Positions 22,768 to 35,243 of a stretch of DNA of 64,000 nt are shown here, piece after piece. The position numbers and the translations under genes are program-made. The notes beneath the pieces are model-generated. The model was not told where the DNA came from. It was given only the letters and a program-made list of their open reading frames with translations, and searched no databases. The stretch spans positions 3,100,001 through 3,164,000 of the forward strand of contig CM065878.1 in NCBI GenBank assembly GCA_033439255.1, written 5' to 3'. The stretch's first letter is position 1, and every line of letters starts with the position of its first letter. Origin of the DNA: Hericium rajendrae (lineage: Eukaryota > Basidiomycota > Agaricomycetes > Russulales > Hericiaceae).

Positions 22768-23598
22768 ATGCCTCCCACAAAACGACAAAAGCGCTCTCAG
22801 GATAAAGACGTATCTATTTCTGACGCTGAGAGTGAGTCTCAATGGGTCTCAGACGCAGAAATGGATGAGGCAGGCAGCAATAGCGCCGCCTCGTCCTCGC
22901 GCCCCTCCTCCCCCGACACAGAGGACGAGATCACCGCAGCGCAAGGTCCACAAAAGTCCAAGAAGACATTAAAACGCAAGCACAGAGCAACAGAACCCTC
23001 AAAATTTGGTTTGACGCTCCAGTCGCTGCTTAGCACCGATACGCCGTCTGCGGCACCTCTGTCTCTCAAACCGTCTATCGCGCGGAGACGGAACGATGAG
23101 AAACTCGAGAAGAAGGCGAAGCAGGCCGTGAAGACGGAAAAGAAGGACAAGGAGGAGAAGGGCCGGGTCAAGGATGTTATTGGCGGGTGGGGAGGCGAGG
23201 GTGAGAGAGCTCTGCGTAAAGTCGCGCAAAGGGGAGGTAAGTAACTTTCGTAACTTCTACGTCGAGTTTGATTGAAAGTTTAATGTGTACTAGTGGTCCA
23301 GTTGTTCAATGCGATTCAACAATCGCAGGCACAGGCTTCTCAGGCGGCCGAAGAGGTCAAGGCCGAGCGTGGATCAGGAAAGCCCGACTCTACCCGCGCC
23401 GACTTTCGACAAAAAAAAAGGAAAGCAGAAGGCGAAAGAAAAGGACAACCCTCTCGGACGGGGGAAAGAAAGTACGTTTGGCGCATTCTCTTCTGCTGAC
23501 AGAGGATTGATTTCTGGCTGTCCGGATTTGTAGGTGCGTTAGACAAGGACAATTTCCTAAGTATGATTCGCTCCGGAGGGGTCGTCTCAAAATCATGA
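22768..23598 (+). CDS. RRP15: rRNA-processing protein RRP15
   Basis: Start MPPTKRQKRSQDKDV in an acidic/basic nucleolar-type N terminus. The family signature follows: PSKFGLTLQSLLSTDTPS, then KKAKQAVKTEKKDKEEKGR, ERALRKVAQRG and, across an intron, VVQLFNAIQQSQAQASQ. The last exon gives ALDKDNFLSMIRSGGVVSKS. Rrp15 is needed for 60S ribosomal subunit assembly and processing of 27S pre-rRNA. Exon 2 starts in the frame of VVQLFNAI but must change frame to read TLPAPTFDKKKGKQKAKEKD and join the last exon. Removing one C from the C3 run at 23383-23385 does this exactly (GSGKP-TLPAP). Since the protein is essential in yeast, a sequence error is more likely than a broken gene. Confidence 0.85.
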
Positions 23599-24389
23599 TG
23601 CTGTCGATGTACTATCGGGTATATCAGTTCGAATCATGGCTGGAGACTGCTCTTGTGAACATCTCTCCTGCTACCCTCGTTTTGGTCCTCAGGTTGTTCA
23701 CAATTTCCGGCGATATATCTCCCTACGCATCAATATATGTTCGACTATCAATTGGCATGAATTATGGTACTGAAGCGCTAATCTCCCATCTGATTCGGCT
23801 TCAAAGCGGAATCATGTTCCGCTATCATGATCGTTCTTCACGATCAACCTGAGAATAGCACGGCTGCGCCTGAGAACCAATACGGGAAGGAAGTAGGCCT
23901 TCTGCTTCTCCTTGAGCAGTTCATCTCGCTCTGGTGGTGATATCTCCATTTCGATCGAAGGGTTCGTTGAAAAAGACTAGATCACCGGAGCATGTTGAGA
24001 AGCCTCATACAGATTCTTTCGCCCATCTGGAATGCATGGGTCTAATCACTTCCCACCAGTCGAAGTCAGATCTATGGATCCATACCGATGCCTCGTGAGC
24101 AGCGGCCGTACCAAGGCCATAGATAGCCAGAATTTTCTGCTATGCGCATTAGATGAAGGTTCTAGTGAGACATCTGACAGTCGTGTAGTACGCCTCGCCT
24201 ATACAATGCACGACGTTTCCGGTGTGTATCCTTCTCTCCTGCCCCCTTCTCAGTCTGCACGCGCCCCGAGGCGAAGTGCTGGGCGCCTATGTCCGGGACG
24301 AGACCCCCGCGCCGGCGCCACACGGCCAAAGACCTACCCTGAACAAGCGTCGGACCATAAAATCTTTTCACTTCCACCGCCGTTGCGCT
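23599..24389. other. Intergenic between RRP15 and GID8
   Basis: This 791-bp stretch holds the RRP15 3' UTR, which is AT-rich with several short hairpins, and the GID8 promoter. The last 170 bp are pyrimidine-rich, as expected for a transcription start region. No gene, repeat or RNA was recognised. Confidence 0.4.
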
Positions 24390-25643
24390 ATGGTCTGTTT
24401 CCCTTTTCCTCTTTTCTACGCGATCAGGGCTTATACTAATCGTTGTCTATCATGTTTGCCTTTCGATGTGGGTGATATAGCCTGCGGCAAAAACTACTGT
24501 GTCGAAGGACGAATGGGAGCGGCGGTTTGAGGAGGTGCAGGTCGCCAAAGAGTGAGTACAAGTCTTTTTTCTTGTTGGATGTAGGCGGCGCGTAGAGATG
24601 AATGATTTTTGGGAATCTCGCTGAGTTCTACGAACATTGTTGAGTTAACAAAATTTTGCATGTATTATCTGAACATGCGCTTCCACTTCACGTCTTTTCA
24701 ACCACATCTTATGTCATGCTAACTCTCCTTCCTCATTCCAGGGACCTGGACCGTTTGGTAATGAATTACTTCGTGATCATGGGCTACAAGACTGCCGCCG
24801 AGGTCTTCAGCGAAGAGGCAAACGTCCAGTCAGCCGTCGACTTCGATAGCATCGAGAGTCGGATGAACATCCGCGAGGCCCTGCAGCGTGGAGACGTGCA
24901 GGACGCCATTACTCGCGTAAACGATCTTAATCCTGAGGTGAGCATCTCCTTCATTGCTTCTTTCCACACGTGCATGTCGCGTTGTGGCAACAGGATTAAA
25001 CTTTTGCATGCACCACTCTCAGGCCTCAGGGCCGATGATGATGATGCTAAACCTTCAGTCTTCAATATGAATCTTCTTCGTGTCTTCTTTTTTCACGACA
25101 ATTTGCTGACATATTCTTCGCTTCAGATTCTCGACACGAACCCCTCTTTGTACTTTCCACCTGCAACAACAGAAGCTTATTGAGTTCATCCGTCAAGGAC
25201 GCGTCCCGGAAGCGCTTCAGTTCGCACAGACGGAGCTTGCTCCACGTGGGGAGGAGAACCCCGAGTTCCTTGAGGAGCTGGAGCGCACGATGGCTCTGCT
25301 TGCGTTTGACCCCGCTGTTGCGCCTGCTGCGATCGCGGAGCTGCTGTCTCCCGCACAGCGGATGAAGACAGCCGGCGCGGTGAATGCAGCGGTGCTGGAG
25401 AGTCTTGGCGAAGAGCGCGAGGCGAAGGTGCTGGCGCTGCTGCGGTTGTTGCGCTGGGCAGAATCGATGCTCGAGGAGAAGGCCGAGTTCCCGAAGGTGA
25501 GCACTATGGGCGCCTGACGGTGATGGTGCCTAATGATGGAGCGGTTGGCTGACGCATTTGTGTGCTGTCGATAGGTGGACCTGAGTGATGGATTTGCACC
25601 GAAACGGAACCCGGAGGGCGACGAGGTGGAGATGCATGGATAG
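24390..25643 (+). CDS. GID8: GID/CTLH E3 ligase complex subunit GID8
   Basis: The start codon forms a 3-nt coding exon (24390-24392) spliced over an 88-nt intron with an ATACTAAT branch site to PAAKTTVSKDEWERRF. LisH domain: LDRLVMNYFVIMGYKTAAEV. CTLH domain: FDSIESRMNIREALQRGDVQ. CRA region: HLQQQKLIEFIRQGRVPEAL, QFAQTELAPRGEENPEFLEE, ERTMALLAFDP. The C terminus ends DGFAPKRNPEGDEVEMHG. Gid8 is a scaffold subunit of the GID ubiquitin ligase that degrades gluconeogenic enzymes. After SLYF the frame must skip one base at the T3 run (25154-25156) to continue as HLQQQKLIEF; unshifted it stops within 15 codons. Otherwise the gene is of the expected size, about 240 residues. Confidence 0.88.
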
Positions 25644-26117
25644 CCGGTGGCAACGTGGGGGTGACTTGTCGATCTGTAACGGAGGTCGGAGGTAATTGTA
25701 GTTACGGACGTGTTTCATGGGTACGGACAGGGTAGTGACAGGTGTGCAATGTTTGTACGAATAATATGTATTTTTACGAGCACGCAAGGACTGGGGCACC
25801 GTGGTGCGAATTCGAGGTATCCACGTGCGAATTGTCTGCACATAAGCGATGTGATGGACGATGTGGTGTGTCGATGAGGAGGACGGACGAACCGAGGCGA
25901 CGGCTGGCCGCGTGCCGCGTAGTATTTGGGCCTGTTTTGCGACCTGGCTAAGGTGAAGTACAAGCCGAACTGCTCGACGTCCTCGACGGCCTCGACGACG
26001 CTGCACACAGCGACCTCCTCTTCCCTCGACAACCGTTTTCCCCTGCGCAACATCCGCGCCCGTCTCACACATCCTTGGCCACTTTATTCACCACCCTGGC
26101 GTCGTCTTTCACCCGCC
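25644..26117. other. Intergenic between GID8 and BCK1-like gene
   Basis: These 474 bp hold the GID8 3' UTR and the promoter of the MAPKKK gene. The open frame runs on upstream of the chosen MAPKKK start to 25926 but is low in family features, so it is taken as 5' UTR. Nothing else was recognised. Confidence 0.4.
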
Positions 26118-29100
26118 ATGTCTGAGGATGCTAGGTCTATCGCCCGCTCTCGCAGACCACATCGTCCGGTTCTCATCGTTGCAAACCCCGGCCCTGACTC
26201 CGACAGCGGCGATGACAACGAACGCGGAGCCAAATCCTCCTCACGCCCTGTTTACGATCATCCTTATGCTAACCACCACCCCATCCCTTCTCCCACACAC
26301 CAGTATCCTCCTCATGACAAGCACATTCCCACTTCCTCGTCCTATCGCGAACCAGGCCCCCTCACCACGACAAATCTTCCTTCTCAATCCCGCCAACATC
26401 CAGCCTCGCAGTCCAATCCCACCCTCTCATCACCTTCCGGCACTAGTTCTCCTCCGCCGAGCACCCCAGGCCATTCACTGCCTCCTGTAGACATTCCAGG
26501 TGACGGCGCGCATCGCGGCGATCCCGCCGTTATATCTAGCTATTCGAACGAGGCCTTACAGCAGCAGCAACACATGCCGCAGATCACGCCTTCTCGCGCG
26601 GGCGGACTCTTGGTCAAAATCAAGAACCACATTCCGCACCCTCGTATGGGACACGATCGCCGCATGTCCAGCAATTCTAGACCGCCAAGCGTACGCTGCT
26701 TGCTTTCATCACTCGTATCGCGTGCTCACTCTCCTCTTCAGTCCCCATCTGCCGCCACTGTCTCCGATACCTACCTGCCTCGACACTCTGCCGATTCGCG
26801 TGCCAGTCCTGCCGACAAGATCCTCATCTGCGCCACCGCAGATTCTGATAATTACAACACTGTGGACATCAGTGGATTCCGGAATGCCGCATTCATCAGA
26901 GAGCTGGTCTTCTCCAAGGTCCGCACGCACGTATGGCTTTGCTTCATCCGTGCTCACACACAAATTATATATAGCTCCGCATTCCGGATGAGGAACAGTG
27001 CCATCAATCGATCTACCGCACCGAGATTGGGGCGTACGCTCTTGGTGATGCTCTCAAAGACGAACAGCTTTTCGAACTTTGTCGCGACCAAGGCGACTCG
27101 AAAGGCTCGCTCAAATTTCTCGTGGCTCCATCGTCTGCCAGTGTCCATGACCCCACCGAGGCCGTTCCATCGTCTCCTGCCACCTCGAGCAACGTTCCGC
27201 CGCCTTTCATATTCAATGCGCCGGTGGCGCCTCTCCGCGCGCGTTCACGGCATGGTCTTGAAAGCGTGTCATCTGCGAGCGAACGTGTTCCCCAGGAGAT
27301 TTCCAATGGTTATGATCCTTCTCTGTCAGACGACACGGACCCTCCAGAGCCAGGGAGCCAGCGCTCAACTCTGCGTCCTCCACCGAAACAGCCGACGGCA
27401 TCGCTTTCGTCTCAAAACCTTGCTGCGCTTTCGGGCTGCACGCAAAGTTCTCGGCGCCCAGCAAATGGGCCGACACGTCCGATGTCACCGCTGAACAACA
27501 CTCCTTCGCGCACGATGTCACCTTCGCCTCTTCTTTCGCCGGAGCGCACGCGCCAACCTTCCGGTAACGAGTATTCTTCACGGCGGCTAGAGCGTGCCGC
27601 TGCTACTGGTGTGACGCCCTCGTCGCTGTATCCGCAGTCACCGGAACCGCACCGTCCACCTTTCGATGAGGACCCGCTCAGTGCGACAGCGTGGTCTGCG
27701 CACGGGCGAGGTCACGGGCGCGCGGGATCAGATGCCGCGGCAGATCGGGAGCGGGCGCTACAAGCTTCTGAAAGCCGGATGGAGATGGTGAACAGGCAAT
27801 ATTTGCGAAAGGAAGACCGGGATCGGGAGAGGCAGCCATCGGGGCAGAGCCAGGATGGGGGGCGCGACAAAGGGGTGCGGCGGAAGGGAGCTCTAAAGGA
27901 GTCAGATTCTGCGACAACGAAGCTGACACGCGAGCGGGAGTGGGTGTACGTGAACAACAGGACTCCGGAGCGGGCGTCGCCATCGCAGGAGAGTGCAGGC
28001 TCTGGCAAGCAGAGGTCGGGGCGCGAGCGGGATCGCGAGTTCAAGTCTCCGCGGTTCCAGACGAGTGCTGCCAGCTACATCAACCACCGTCCCTGGGGCA
28101 ATCTCGGGAATGCGCCTCGCCACCCGCCTCCAGCACCGCCGGGCAAACAGGCAGTCCCATCCAATCTGGCGTTTGTGACATACAAGGGGCCTGGTGCGCC
28201 TTCGGCTCCGACACCGCCTTACAATCTGAAGATGGCAAAGAGCGTGGACAGCATGCGGGATAAGTTCAATCATCCTGGTGCGTTGACACCAGGTGCAGGC
28301 GTAAGGAGAACGCAGCCGCCTCCGCCTCCGCCTCCGATGCCAAGGTCGGCGAACAGCAACGGCAGTGCTAAAGAAGGAAGTCCGGCAAGCGCAAGTACCA
28401 ATGTCGGGAGTGGCAGTGGCACTGTCACCCCGCACAGTGGGTATGCCAGCGGTGATAACATGATGCTCCCGTCAAGAAAAGACAAAGAACCTGTGCGCGA
28501 GGCAGAGCAGGTACGAAGTCCCGAGAGCTCGCGGCCGTTGGAGATCCTTCGCCCCGGTGCATATCAGTCGCCGACAACGCATCGGCCTCTCCGGCCATTA
28601 CCCATGCAAACGCCTTCGATGGCGCAGAGTCCGCCCGAGGTGACTGTATCAATGCCTCCGCCTCCACCTCGCCCCCAGATGTCGATAGGTAGCATGGCGA
28701 ATGGTGGTGCACCGGTACCAGGAACGCTTATACCTCAACAAGATCCATACCCACGGCCACGCTCTGCATTGGAAGAACCCATCCCGCCGCCACCGCCGCC
28801 TCCGCCGCCTCCTTATCGTCCCCAGAGACCCGTCGATTCATCAGTATTCTCGGAGCCCTTGCAGGAGCAAGATGCTCGTTCACCTCAAGCACTCCCGGTA
28901 CGTCTACCACCTGTCCCCACATCTTGTCGACCACAGCCCACTCCGACCTATTCGCGCGATGAGAACACGTCGACCGGGAGTATCCCCCATGCTACACGTG
29001 CCCTTCCTGCTCGCCCTGTTGACCACAGCGACAGACCTGCGGATCCGTTCGGCGGTCTTGTTGATCCTATCTTTGGTGGCTTAGGTGACTCCCTGTACTC

Positions 29101-31413
29101 TCCACCCCCACGCAGCCCTGTCAGCCCACGTAGTCCGCGCTTCGGTCCCCGTCCTGATCCCTCTATGACGTCCACCGGATTCCCTGAAGGACTGCGGAGC
29201 CCGACCAACAGCCAAGGTCGGTCTGCTGATGACATGCGTACGCCGGACGCTACGGTGATGCAGGATGATCGGTGGATGCGTACGGTGCAACAGATGTTTG
29301 AGGGACAGTCGAGTGCAAGTGAGGAGACTATTATGCCCCGTGCGAGAGGGGAGACCGCAGAGCGTACCTTTACGCTGCCGCCTATCCCGCCTCCACCTCC
29401 ACCGCCTCCCGCTCCGTTTGGATATGTGCCACCGCCACCGCCCTTGCCCCTTCCACCACTACCCTCTGATCCTACTCCTGTCACGCCTGGCACTGTCGAC
29501 AGTCATTCATCGGAACAAGATGAAAGTGATAGCGAGAGCGGGACGCTTTGGCAGAAACCAATGGTCGAGGATGATGGTGGCACGTTGTGGCAGACACCTA
29601 TGACTGAAAGGCCGAAGTCGAGTTGCCGTGGTCCTCCGTTGACCGTGAAGATTGACGGACAGTCAACGCCATCGACCTCTTCGGTTAAGAGCTCGACGAG
29701 CGGATACCCGACCATGATACCAGCAAACTTCCCTCCGCCGCCGAAGGAGGCTCCTCCATCTCCACCGCTGCCAAGGTGGGGCGGACGCACACCAACATCG
29801 AAGAAGCCGGAAGTGCAAGACTCGTCGTGGGCATCGCGTCCCAATCCCGAGGACGTGTACGAGCGTCTGGAGGAGTACTTCCCTGGGCACGATCTCGACA
29901 AACCTGTTATCGATGCAAGCTCTGGCGGCACATCGCCGACGGCCGTAGAGTATCCGCCTGCATCGGGGACTGGGCCGCAGCCGTTCCCCACTTCTGGCGG
30001 TACTTCGAGCAGTGGGACCAACCCGCCCAATCCACCTGCGGACAAGCGGTTCAGGCACAAGAAGTCCATTAGGGTTGTCGCGGAGGAGCATAAGCAGCGA
30101 ATTGATCGCACGTCACGGCTGCAGTCATCATCGGTGTCGAATGTGCTGAGGAAGCGAAGCACGAAGCTGTGGGGTAGTCGGTTAGAAGAGGTTACGCCAG
30201 GGCCGTCTTCCTCGCCAGAGTCGCCTTCGACAAATGCTACTGCTGTACCTAAACGTGAGTGTTTGTGTTTTCGCGTGAACTACGCTAACTGACGCCAGTC
30301 CCTCCTGCAGCGATCTTCAAGTGGGTCCGCGGCGAGCTCCTCGGGAAGGGTAACTTCGGCCGAGTATATCTCGCGCTGAATGCCACGACCGGTGAGATGA
30401 TCGCTGTGAAGCAGGTCGAGATTCCGCGGACTGCGAGCGACAGAAGCGACAAACGGCAGATGAACGTCGTCGAGGCTTTGAAGCTCGAGAGTGAAACCCT
30501 GAAAGATCTGGATCATCCGCATATCGTGCAGTACCTTGGCTTCGAGGAGACCCCAACATTCCTCAGCATGTGCGTCCTCAGTCTTGTTGAGCCTTGTTCG
30601 TCTCGCTGACATACTTGACCAGTTTCTTGGAGTATGTCCCTGGTGGATCTGTAGGGAGCTGCCTGCGTCGCTACGGCAGGTTCGATGAGGACGTCACAAA
30701 GTCATTTTCTGCGCAAATCCTATCTGGCCTCGAGTACCTCCATTCTAAAGGCATCCTCCACAGAGTATGTTCGTCCCTCTGTAGTTTAGTGTCTCGCTGA
30801 CATTCTTATGTGTGTAGGATCTCAAGGCAGACAATATTTTGGTTGAGCAGACGGGAGTCTGCAAGATCTCGGACTTCGGCATTTCAAAGAGGACGGACGA
30901 CATTGATGGGCAGAATGTGCTTACCGCCATGCAAGGAACTGTCTTTTGGATGGCGCCAGAGGTTGTCAATACTGGGAAGCGTGGCTACAACGCTAAGGTC
31001 GACATCTGGAGTGTCGGCTGCGTGGTGCTCGAGATGTGGGCGGGAGAGAGGCCATGGCGAAAGGAGGAAGCCATGGCAGTCATTGTCAAGGTGGGCTTTT
31101 TGTTGCGGCGACTGGCGGCTTTGCACTTACGCATTATGTTTCTGCAGCTTTATTCTTCGAAACAAGCGCCCCCAATCCCATCTGGCATCACGCTATCCCC
31201 GTTGGCCGACGACTTTAGGAAGAAATGTTTTGCAGTGTATGTGTCTTCCATTCCTTGATTTCGTTCCTTTTCTAATCCCGGATGTACAGCAATCCAGACG
31301 AACGGCCATCTGCAGCTGAGCTACGCAAGCATCCTTATCTCGTTCTACCCCCTGGATGGACCTTCAATGGCTTTAGCATAAAAGAGGGGGCCGTAGAGGA
31401 CCCTGATTACTGA
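26118..31413 (+). CDS. BCK1: BCK1/Mkh1-type MAP kinase kinase kinase
   Basis: A protein of about 1,600 residues. The start MSEDARSIARSRRPHRPVL was chosen as the first ATG after a pyrimidine-rich leader. A folded region near residue 220 (ADSDNYNTVDISGFRNAAFI, SKLRIPDEEQCHQSIYRTEI, FELCRDQGDSKGSLKFLVA) matches the RA-like region of fungal BCK1 proteins. A long disordered centre with many polyproline runs follows. The kinase domain starts IFKWVRGELLGKGNFGRVY, with the Lys in MIAVKQVEIP, HRDLKADNIL, DFGIS, GTVFWMAPEVV, DIWSVGCVVLEMWAGERPW and NPDERPSAAELRKHPYL. All catalytic residues are present. Bck1 works below protein kinase C in the cell-wall integrity pathway. Introns in the kinase part are short; one near 26691-26741 is a multiple of three with no stop, so retention would not break the frame. 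Confidence 0.88.
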
Positions 31414-32535
31414 TGTCGCGCATTTCGCCATCTTCTTTGCCCTCGGTGGGTAGCATCTTCAATTTCATCTGTATCTTTCTTTTTTGGATCTTTTTTCCAT
31501 TTCCTTTCTTTCAAGTACCTTCCCTGCCCATTACAACACCGTGATTCCTCTATCCTCAGTACCATGTTCCGTTCATTCTCATACTTTGCTCCATGTCGCA
31601 CGCATCTTACAGTCTGCACACCCACATCACACTTGTCTATTATCATACGATTGATCACCCTTGTTCCACCTTACGAGCTGTAGCCCGCGCATAGTTAATG
31701 ATTTTCCGCAATGATATCCTGGAATTTTGTACATTGGACTCTACCTAGGTATCAAATGTCGATTTTGAGGGCGATGGCGATGACGATGACTGCAGCTGGA
31801 AGATGGTCGACCGAGATGTCGGTGCATCACCGCACTGGCAGTTATTCAAGTTTCCGGTGAGTCTCCTGGACGATCTTGTTCCAACTTTACCATAACAGTC
31901 TTGAAGACCAAGGGGAGGGCGCGAGCGATTCCGTAGGAGGTATGCTGTCCCGAAATTCTGTGGTGGAGACCGCTGATTCCGTTGATGATTTCAGACATGT
32001 CGGAGATGTTCGCAATGCTGACTAGATTATAGTGATGTTGAACCCGAAGCATGACTTGCGATATCATTGAGAGCATGCCTCTACGTGCTCGCGACGGAGC
32101 CCGTCAAGTAGGAGGTCCGCAAGCCACATATCAAGGTCGCACAACGGCATCGTGTTTTTCAGGTGATACGCTCAGAACTAACGTGCGTCCGTGCGCGAGG
32201 ATCGCAATTGAGCAGGGTAGTGGCCTCTTCAAATCGCCGCGCTCGCCTAGATCTTTCTAAATAATTATCTACATGTCGCCGTCTTGCAACAGCTTCGACG
32301 GGCCTTGATATGATGATTCGGGTCCTAGGTTTGCACGCATTCGAAATCTTGCTTAGCATCACACAGATAGGTCTGAACTTCGGTGCCTATTGCGATGATC
32401 AAGAAAGCACTTATAGCAGTCAATATCTCCTCTGCCCCCCATTTTGCTTTCCCCATCCTGCGGAGATTTCGCCATCATCTCCATCAGAGCCTTGCAGATC
32501 CCAATTTTGACTCAGACGTTCTCTGCCTACACTTT
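31414..32535. other. Intergenic stretch after BCK1-like gene
   Basis: A 1.1-kb stretch with a pyrimidine-rich part (31440-31560, probably the kinase 3' UTR) and little else. A minus-strand frame at 31846-32001 (MSEIINGISGLHHRISGQHT) is open for about 50 codons with protein-like composition. It has no known domain and no clear partner exons, so it is not called. The promoter of the next gene lies in the CT-rich stretch 32430-32500. Confidence 0.35.
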
Positions 32536-34900
32536 ATGGCGGACTACCATTCTCTGCACTCATTGGCAGATAGAATAGACTCGGACCACCTTTCCACCGA
32601 AACTATATCAACCGTGCTCCCGAGGTACGTTTGTTTTGAACTTTGATTCGGCATATCAATCATGAACTCTGTCTTTCAGTCATCATGATGCCATTCGGAC
32701 GACTACCGTAGGCACACACGTTCCAGATGTCCAGCCTCAACAGAGTGTACCGAGGTGCGCTGCCTCGCGTACACCTCCATCAGCAAAAGCGTGAAAATAT
32801 GGTAGGGACTTACAAGGGTATATAAGGCTTTGCAAGAGTCCCAATCCTTGTCGTCAGGTAAGGATGCCACATATTGTCACCCGACAATACACGCACGCCT
32901 TATGGATTTGCCATCGTCCCCATCCAGCCCAAGGCTGACCAGTCTTGCCAAGGCTCACCCGTAGACGAGCCTTGTCCGTAAGCATGGCATGCGTGTAATG
33001 CCATATGGCCTTTGGCTGGCTGTCGGCATGCAATGCAGCTCTACAGCATTTCATTATTTCTAAATTTCCTTGTTATCATTCATAGTCAAAAAAAATTGAG
33101 ATATGGTGAAATATTTTATTACAATATGCCATACTACTTACGACTCAGAGAGTCGGACTAAGTACATCATATTTCCCGTGTCCGGAACTCCGTAACTAAG
33201 TAGTCATGCTCGTTTCGATCTTCGCTGACGCACCATGATGGTCGCTCAATGATGGTCACTCACTCCATTCTAGAATGGATGCGCCCGAGACTGCCATAAG
33301 CCAGTGCTGCCCAGCATCGCATCTTCGCCAGATATTCCGCGCGCAGAGTGTCTTCGAGCGACGAGGACTCCTAGAAAGCCACCTTGACGAGAAAACCCAG
33401 ACCGAGAAGAGACTTGACGATAACTAACACAGACCGAAAAGATGTCGGCCAGTACAGGATCCATGCGACGTCATGCAACATGCAAAAGCGAGAGACAAGT
33501 CGTAAAGGACCCAGCGCGCTGCTCGAGATATGGTCAAGAGGGAAGAAAGATGGAGAAATGCAGACCGACGTGAAAGATATTAAAAAGCAGACTTTAGGGC
33601 CGGTGACGACGCACCTTGAGAAAACGTAGCGCTACGTTGCTAGGGGATAACGGGAATATCGAGGGCAGTACGGCGGGCAGGCGACTGCTGCAAAGGGAGC
33701 AGAAGGCCTACCTGGATCGTAAACTATTAGCTACCGGACCAGAGATGTTGGAAACTCACCATCAAGAAGGCAGCTTCCCCATCCCTTGGCAGCCTTTTAA
33801 GATCTTGACATAGGTATGTATTGCCCCTTGCATACCCTTGCAAGAGATTACATTCTGGCGTGACCACGGTGACGCGTGACAGTCTTCACCGGGGAATAGC
33901 CGAATGAAACGTTTTTGCTGATGTCCTGCCCTTCTTCGGGTCCCAGAAAGCCAGGAACATAGTAGATCGCGTCGCAGCACATCATCGGCACACACGACGC
34001 ATGCGAACAGCGAAAAAGGTTCTGACACACAGGCAAGCCTGACAGGACACCGTATCGATGGCAACTTCGAAAGGTCTCTACCATCATCCCCCCTTCCGGC
34101 AGAGGTGGTCCTGCAATGGACGCCTCTGCCGCTCCCGCCACTGGTGGAAACTCAACCATTGACAGGATACTTTCTCTCCTTTCTCTCTCAATATCTGCTA
34201 CTGCTCCCTCCTTCCAATGCATTGGACACACGGTCAAAGTACAACATGTCTGTGCACCCCAACTGTTTCATACCCTTGTCGTATATTACGACTGTCCGCA
34301 GAGGCTCCCTGGATACTGGAGAGGTCGTTGGCGAGTTTGAATGAGTCTGATTCATCTTCGTGACTCGACTGCAACCATGTGAATGAAGGAACACCTTTAC
34401 ACAGGATGGGGCCTCGAACGAACGCGAGACATGCACGGTTTGAGGAATACAAGAGCGTCTACGTGACACCTCTATTAAAGATTCACCCAACAAGTGGGTA
34501 CGTCACATCTTGAACTTGTCTTGAACACCTCTGCACGGACAATCACAATTTTCGCATTTTTTTCTTGAATGATGATCAGAATTACAACTGGCATTTCTGC
34601 ACTGGAACATTGTAATGAAAAGAGCCAACACCGGGGCTCGAGTAAGTAGAACTCCGCACAACGCGTCGAGCCGACTCTCACGCATCCCAGTGTTCCTATG
34701 CTCCTGGCGGCAGCGTCAAGGCCACAGCTCCACCCATAGCGATCTTCACGCCTCGCGACGCCGCACCAGGACGCCCACGCCCGGTTGCCTCGACGCGCCC
34801 CGCGACATTCCAAGTAATGCCAGGTGGGCAAGCGCACTTCGACGAGATCCTGACCCCAGACGTAACAGAACGCCATCAACCAGTTATTGAAACTGGGTGA
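32536..34900 (+). CDS. DUF6593-like protein gene, interrupted by a DNA transposon
   Basis: Exon 1 (32536-32624) gives MADYHSLHSLADRIDSDHL; after a 55-nt intron exon 2 starts SHHDAIRTTTVGTHVPDVQ and runs into the transposon at 32778. Skipping the element and one copy of its 2-bp duplication, the same frame stays open from 33926 to 34334 and includes MSVHPNCFIPLSYITTVRRG and SLDTGEVVGE. A further exon gives MGPRTNARHARFEEYKSVY, and the last gives APPIAIFTPRDAAPG, ATFQVMPGGQAHFDEILTPD, stop at 34898-34900. The order 'HPNC, beta strands, A-x-F-x-P, G-x-A-x-x-D-x-IL' resembles the DUF6593 family common in Agaricomycetes, function unknown. Splice sites of the last exons are not settled, and the N-terminal part could be a separate gene. 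Confidence 0.4.
32778..33923 (+). mobile_element. Non-autonomous TIR DNA transposon, copy 1
   Basis: A 1,146-bp element starting CATCAGCAAAAGCGT and ending with the inverted repeat ACGTTTTTGCTGATG. It is flanked by a 2-bp TC duplication (32776-32777 and 33924-33925). It has no open frame of note. It aligns along its whole length and in the same orientation with copy 2 at 35543-36579, with roughly 10-15 percent mismatches in the first 160 bp and several indels inside. Neither copy encodes a transposase, so it must have been moved by one elsewhere. The 2-bp duplication is in the range of CACTA-type elements, but the termini do not spell CACTA and the superfamily is open. Confidence 0.75.
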
Positions 34901-35243
34901 CGGTATATGGTCAACCTTGGATCGAGCTTGTATTTCTAGATGGTTTGCAAAAGTTTAAACAAACTAAGTATTATCGCGAAGTGCGGTTCCGCTCTTTCTA
35001 CGTTGTGTCGAGGAAAACAACTAAGACAATATCAGTCCCGGAAGTACCTCGTACGTAGAGAACAATATTATTTGGGCGGGTGAGTATGGGATGCATAGTA
35101 CTTTAGAATAGTAGTAACTTACTTTGAGGGCGATGACGATCGTAAGCGATCGAGATCTGGGTCAATCGGGGCCTGACGTCATTGCAGCAGCTTAAAGTCG
35201 CGTCCAGAGAAATGATGAGGTCTCTATTCCTCGCTCCATCTTC
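34901..35243. other. Intergenic, promoter of IQM-like gene
   Basis: These 343 bp between the DUF6593-like stop and the IQM-like start are AT-rich in their first half. Nothing was recognised beyond an expected promoter. Confidence 0.4.

Noticed and set aside
27213-30162. Several long minus-strand frames opposite the BCK1-like gene, including Gly-rich ones
   Set aside because: They are shadows of the proline-rich coding repeats on the plus strand, since CCN codons read as Gly-rich on the complement.
31846-32001. Minus-strand frame MSEIINGISGLHHRISGQHT
   Set aside because: About 50 codons with no recognisable family and no convincing splice partners.
33928-34159. Minus-strand reading with an AlkB-like look (DAIYYVPGFLGPEEGQ)
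   Set aside because: Only one short motif fits. The iron-binding H-x-D region is absent on either side of the transposon, and the plus strand of the same DNA is open and leads into the DUF6593-like domain.
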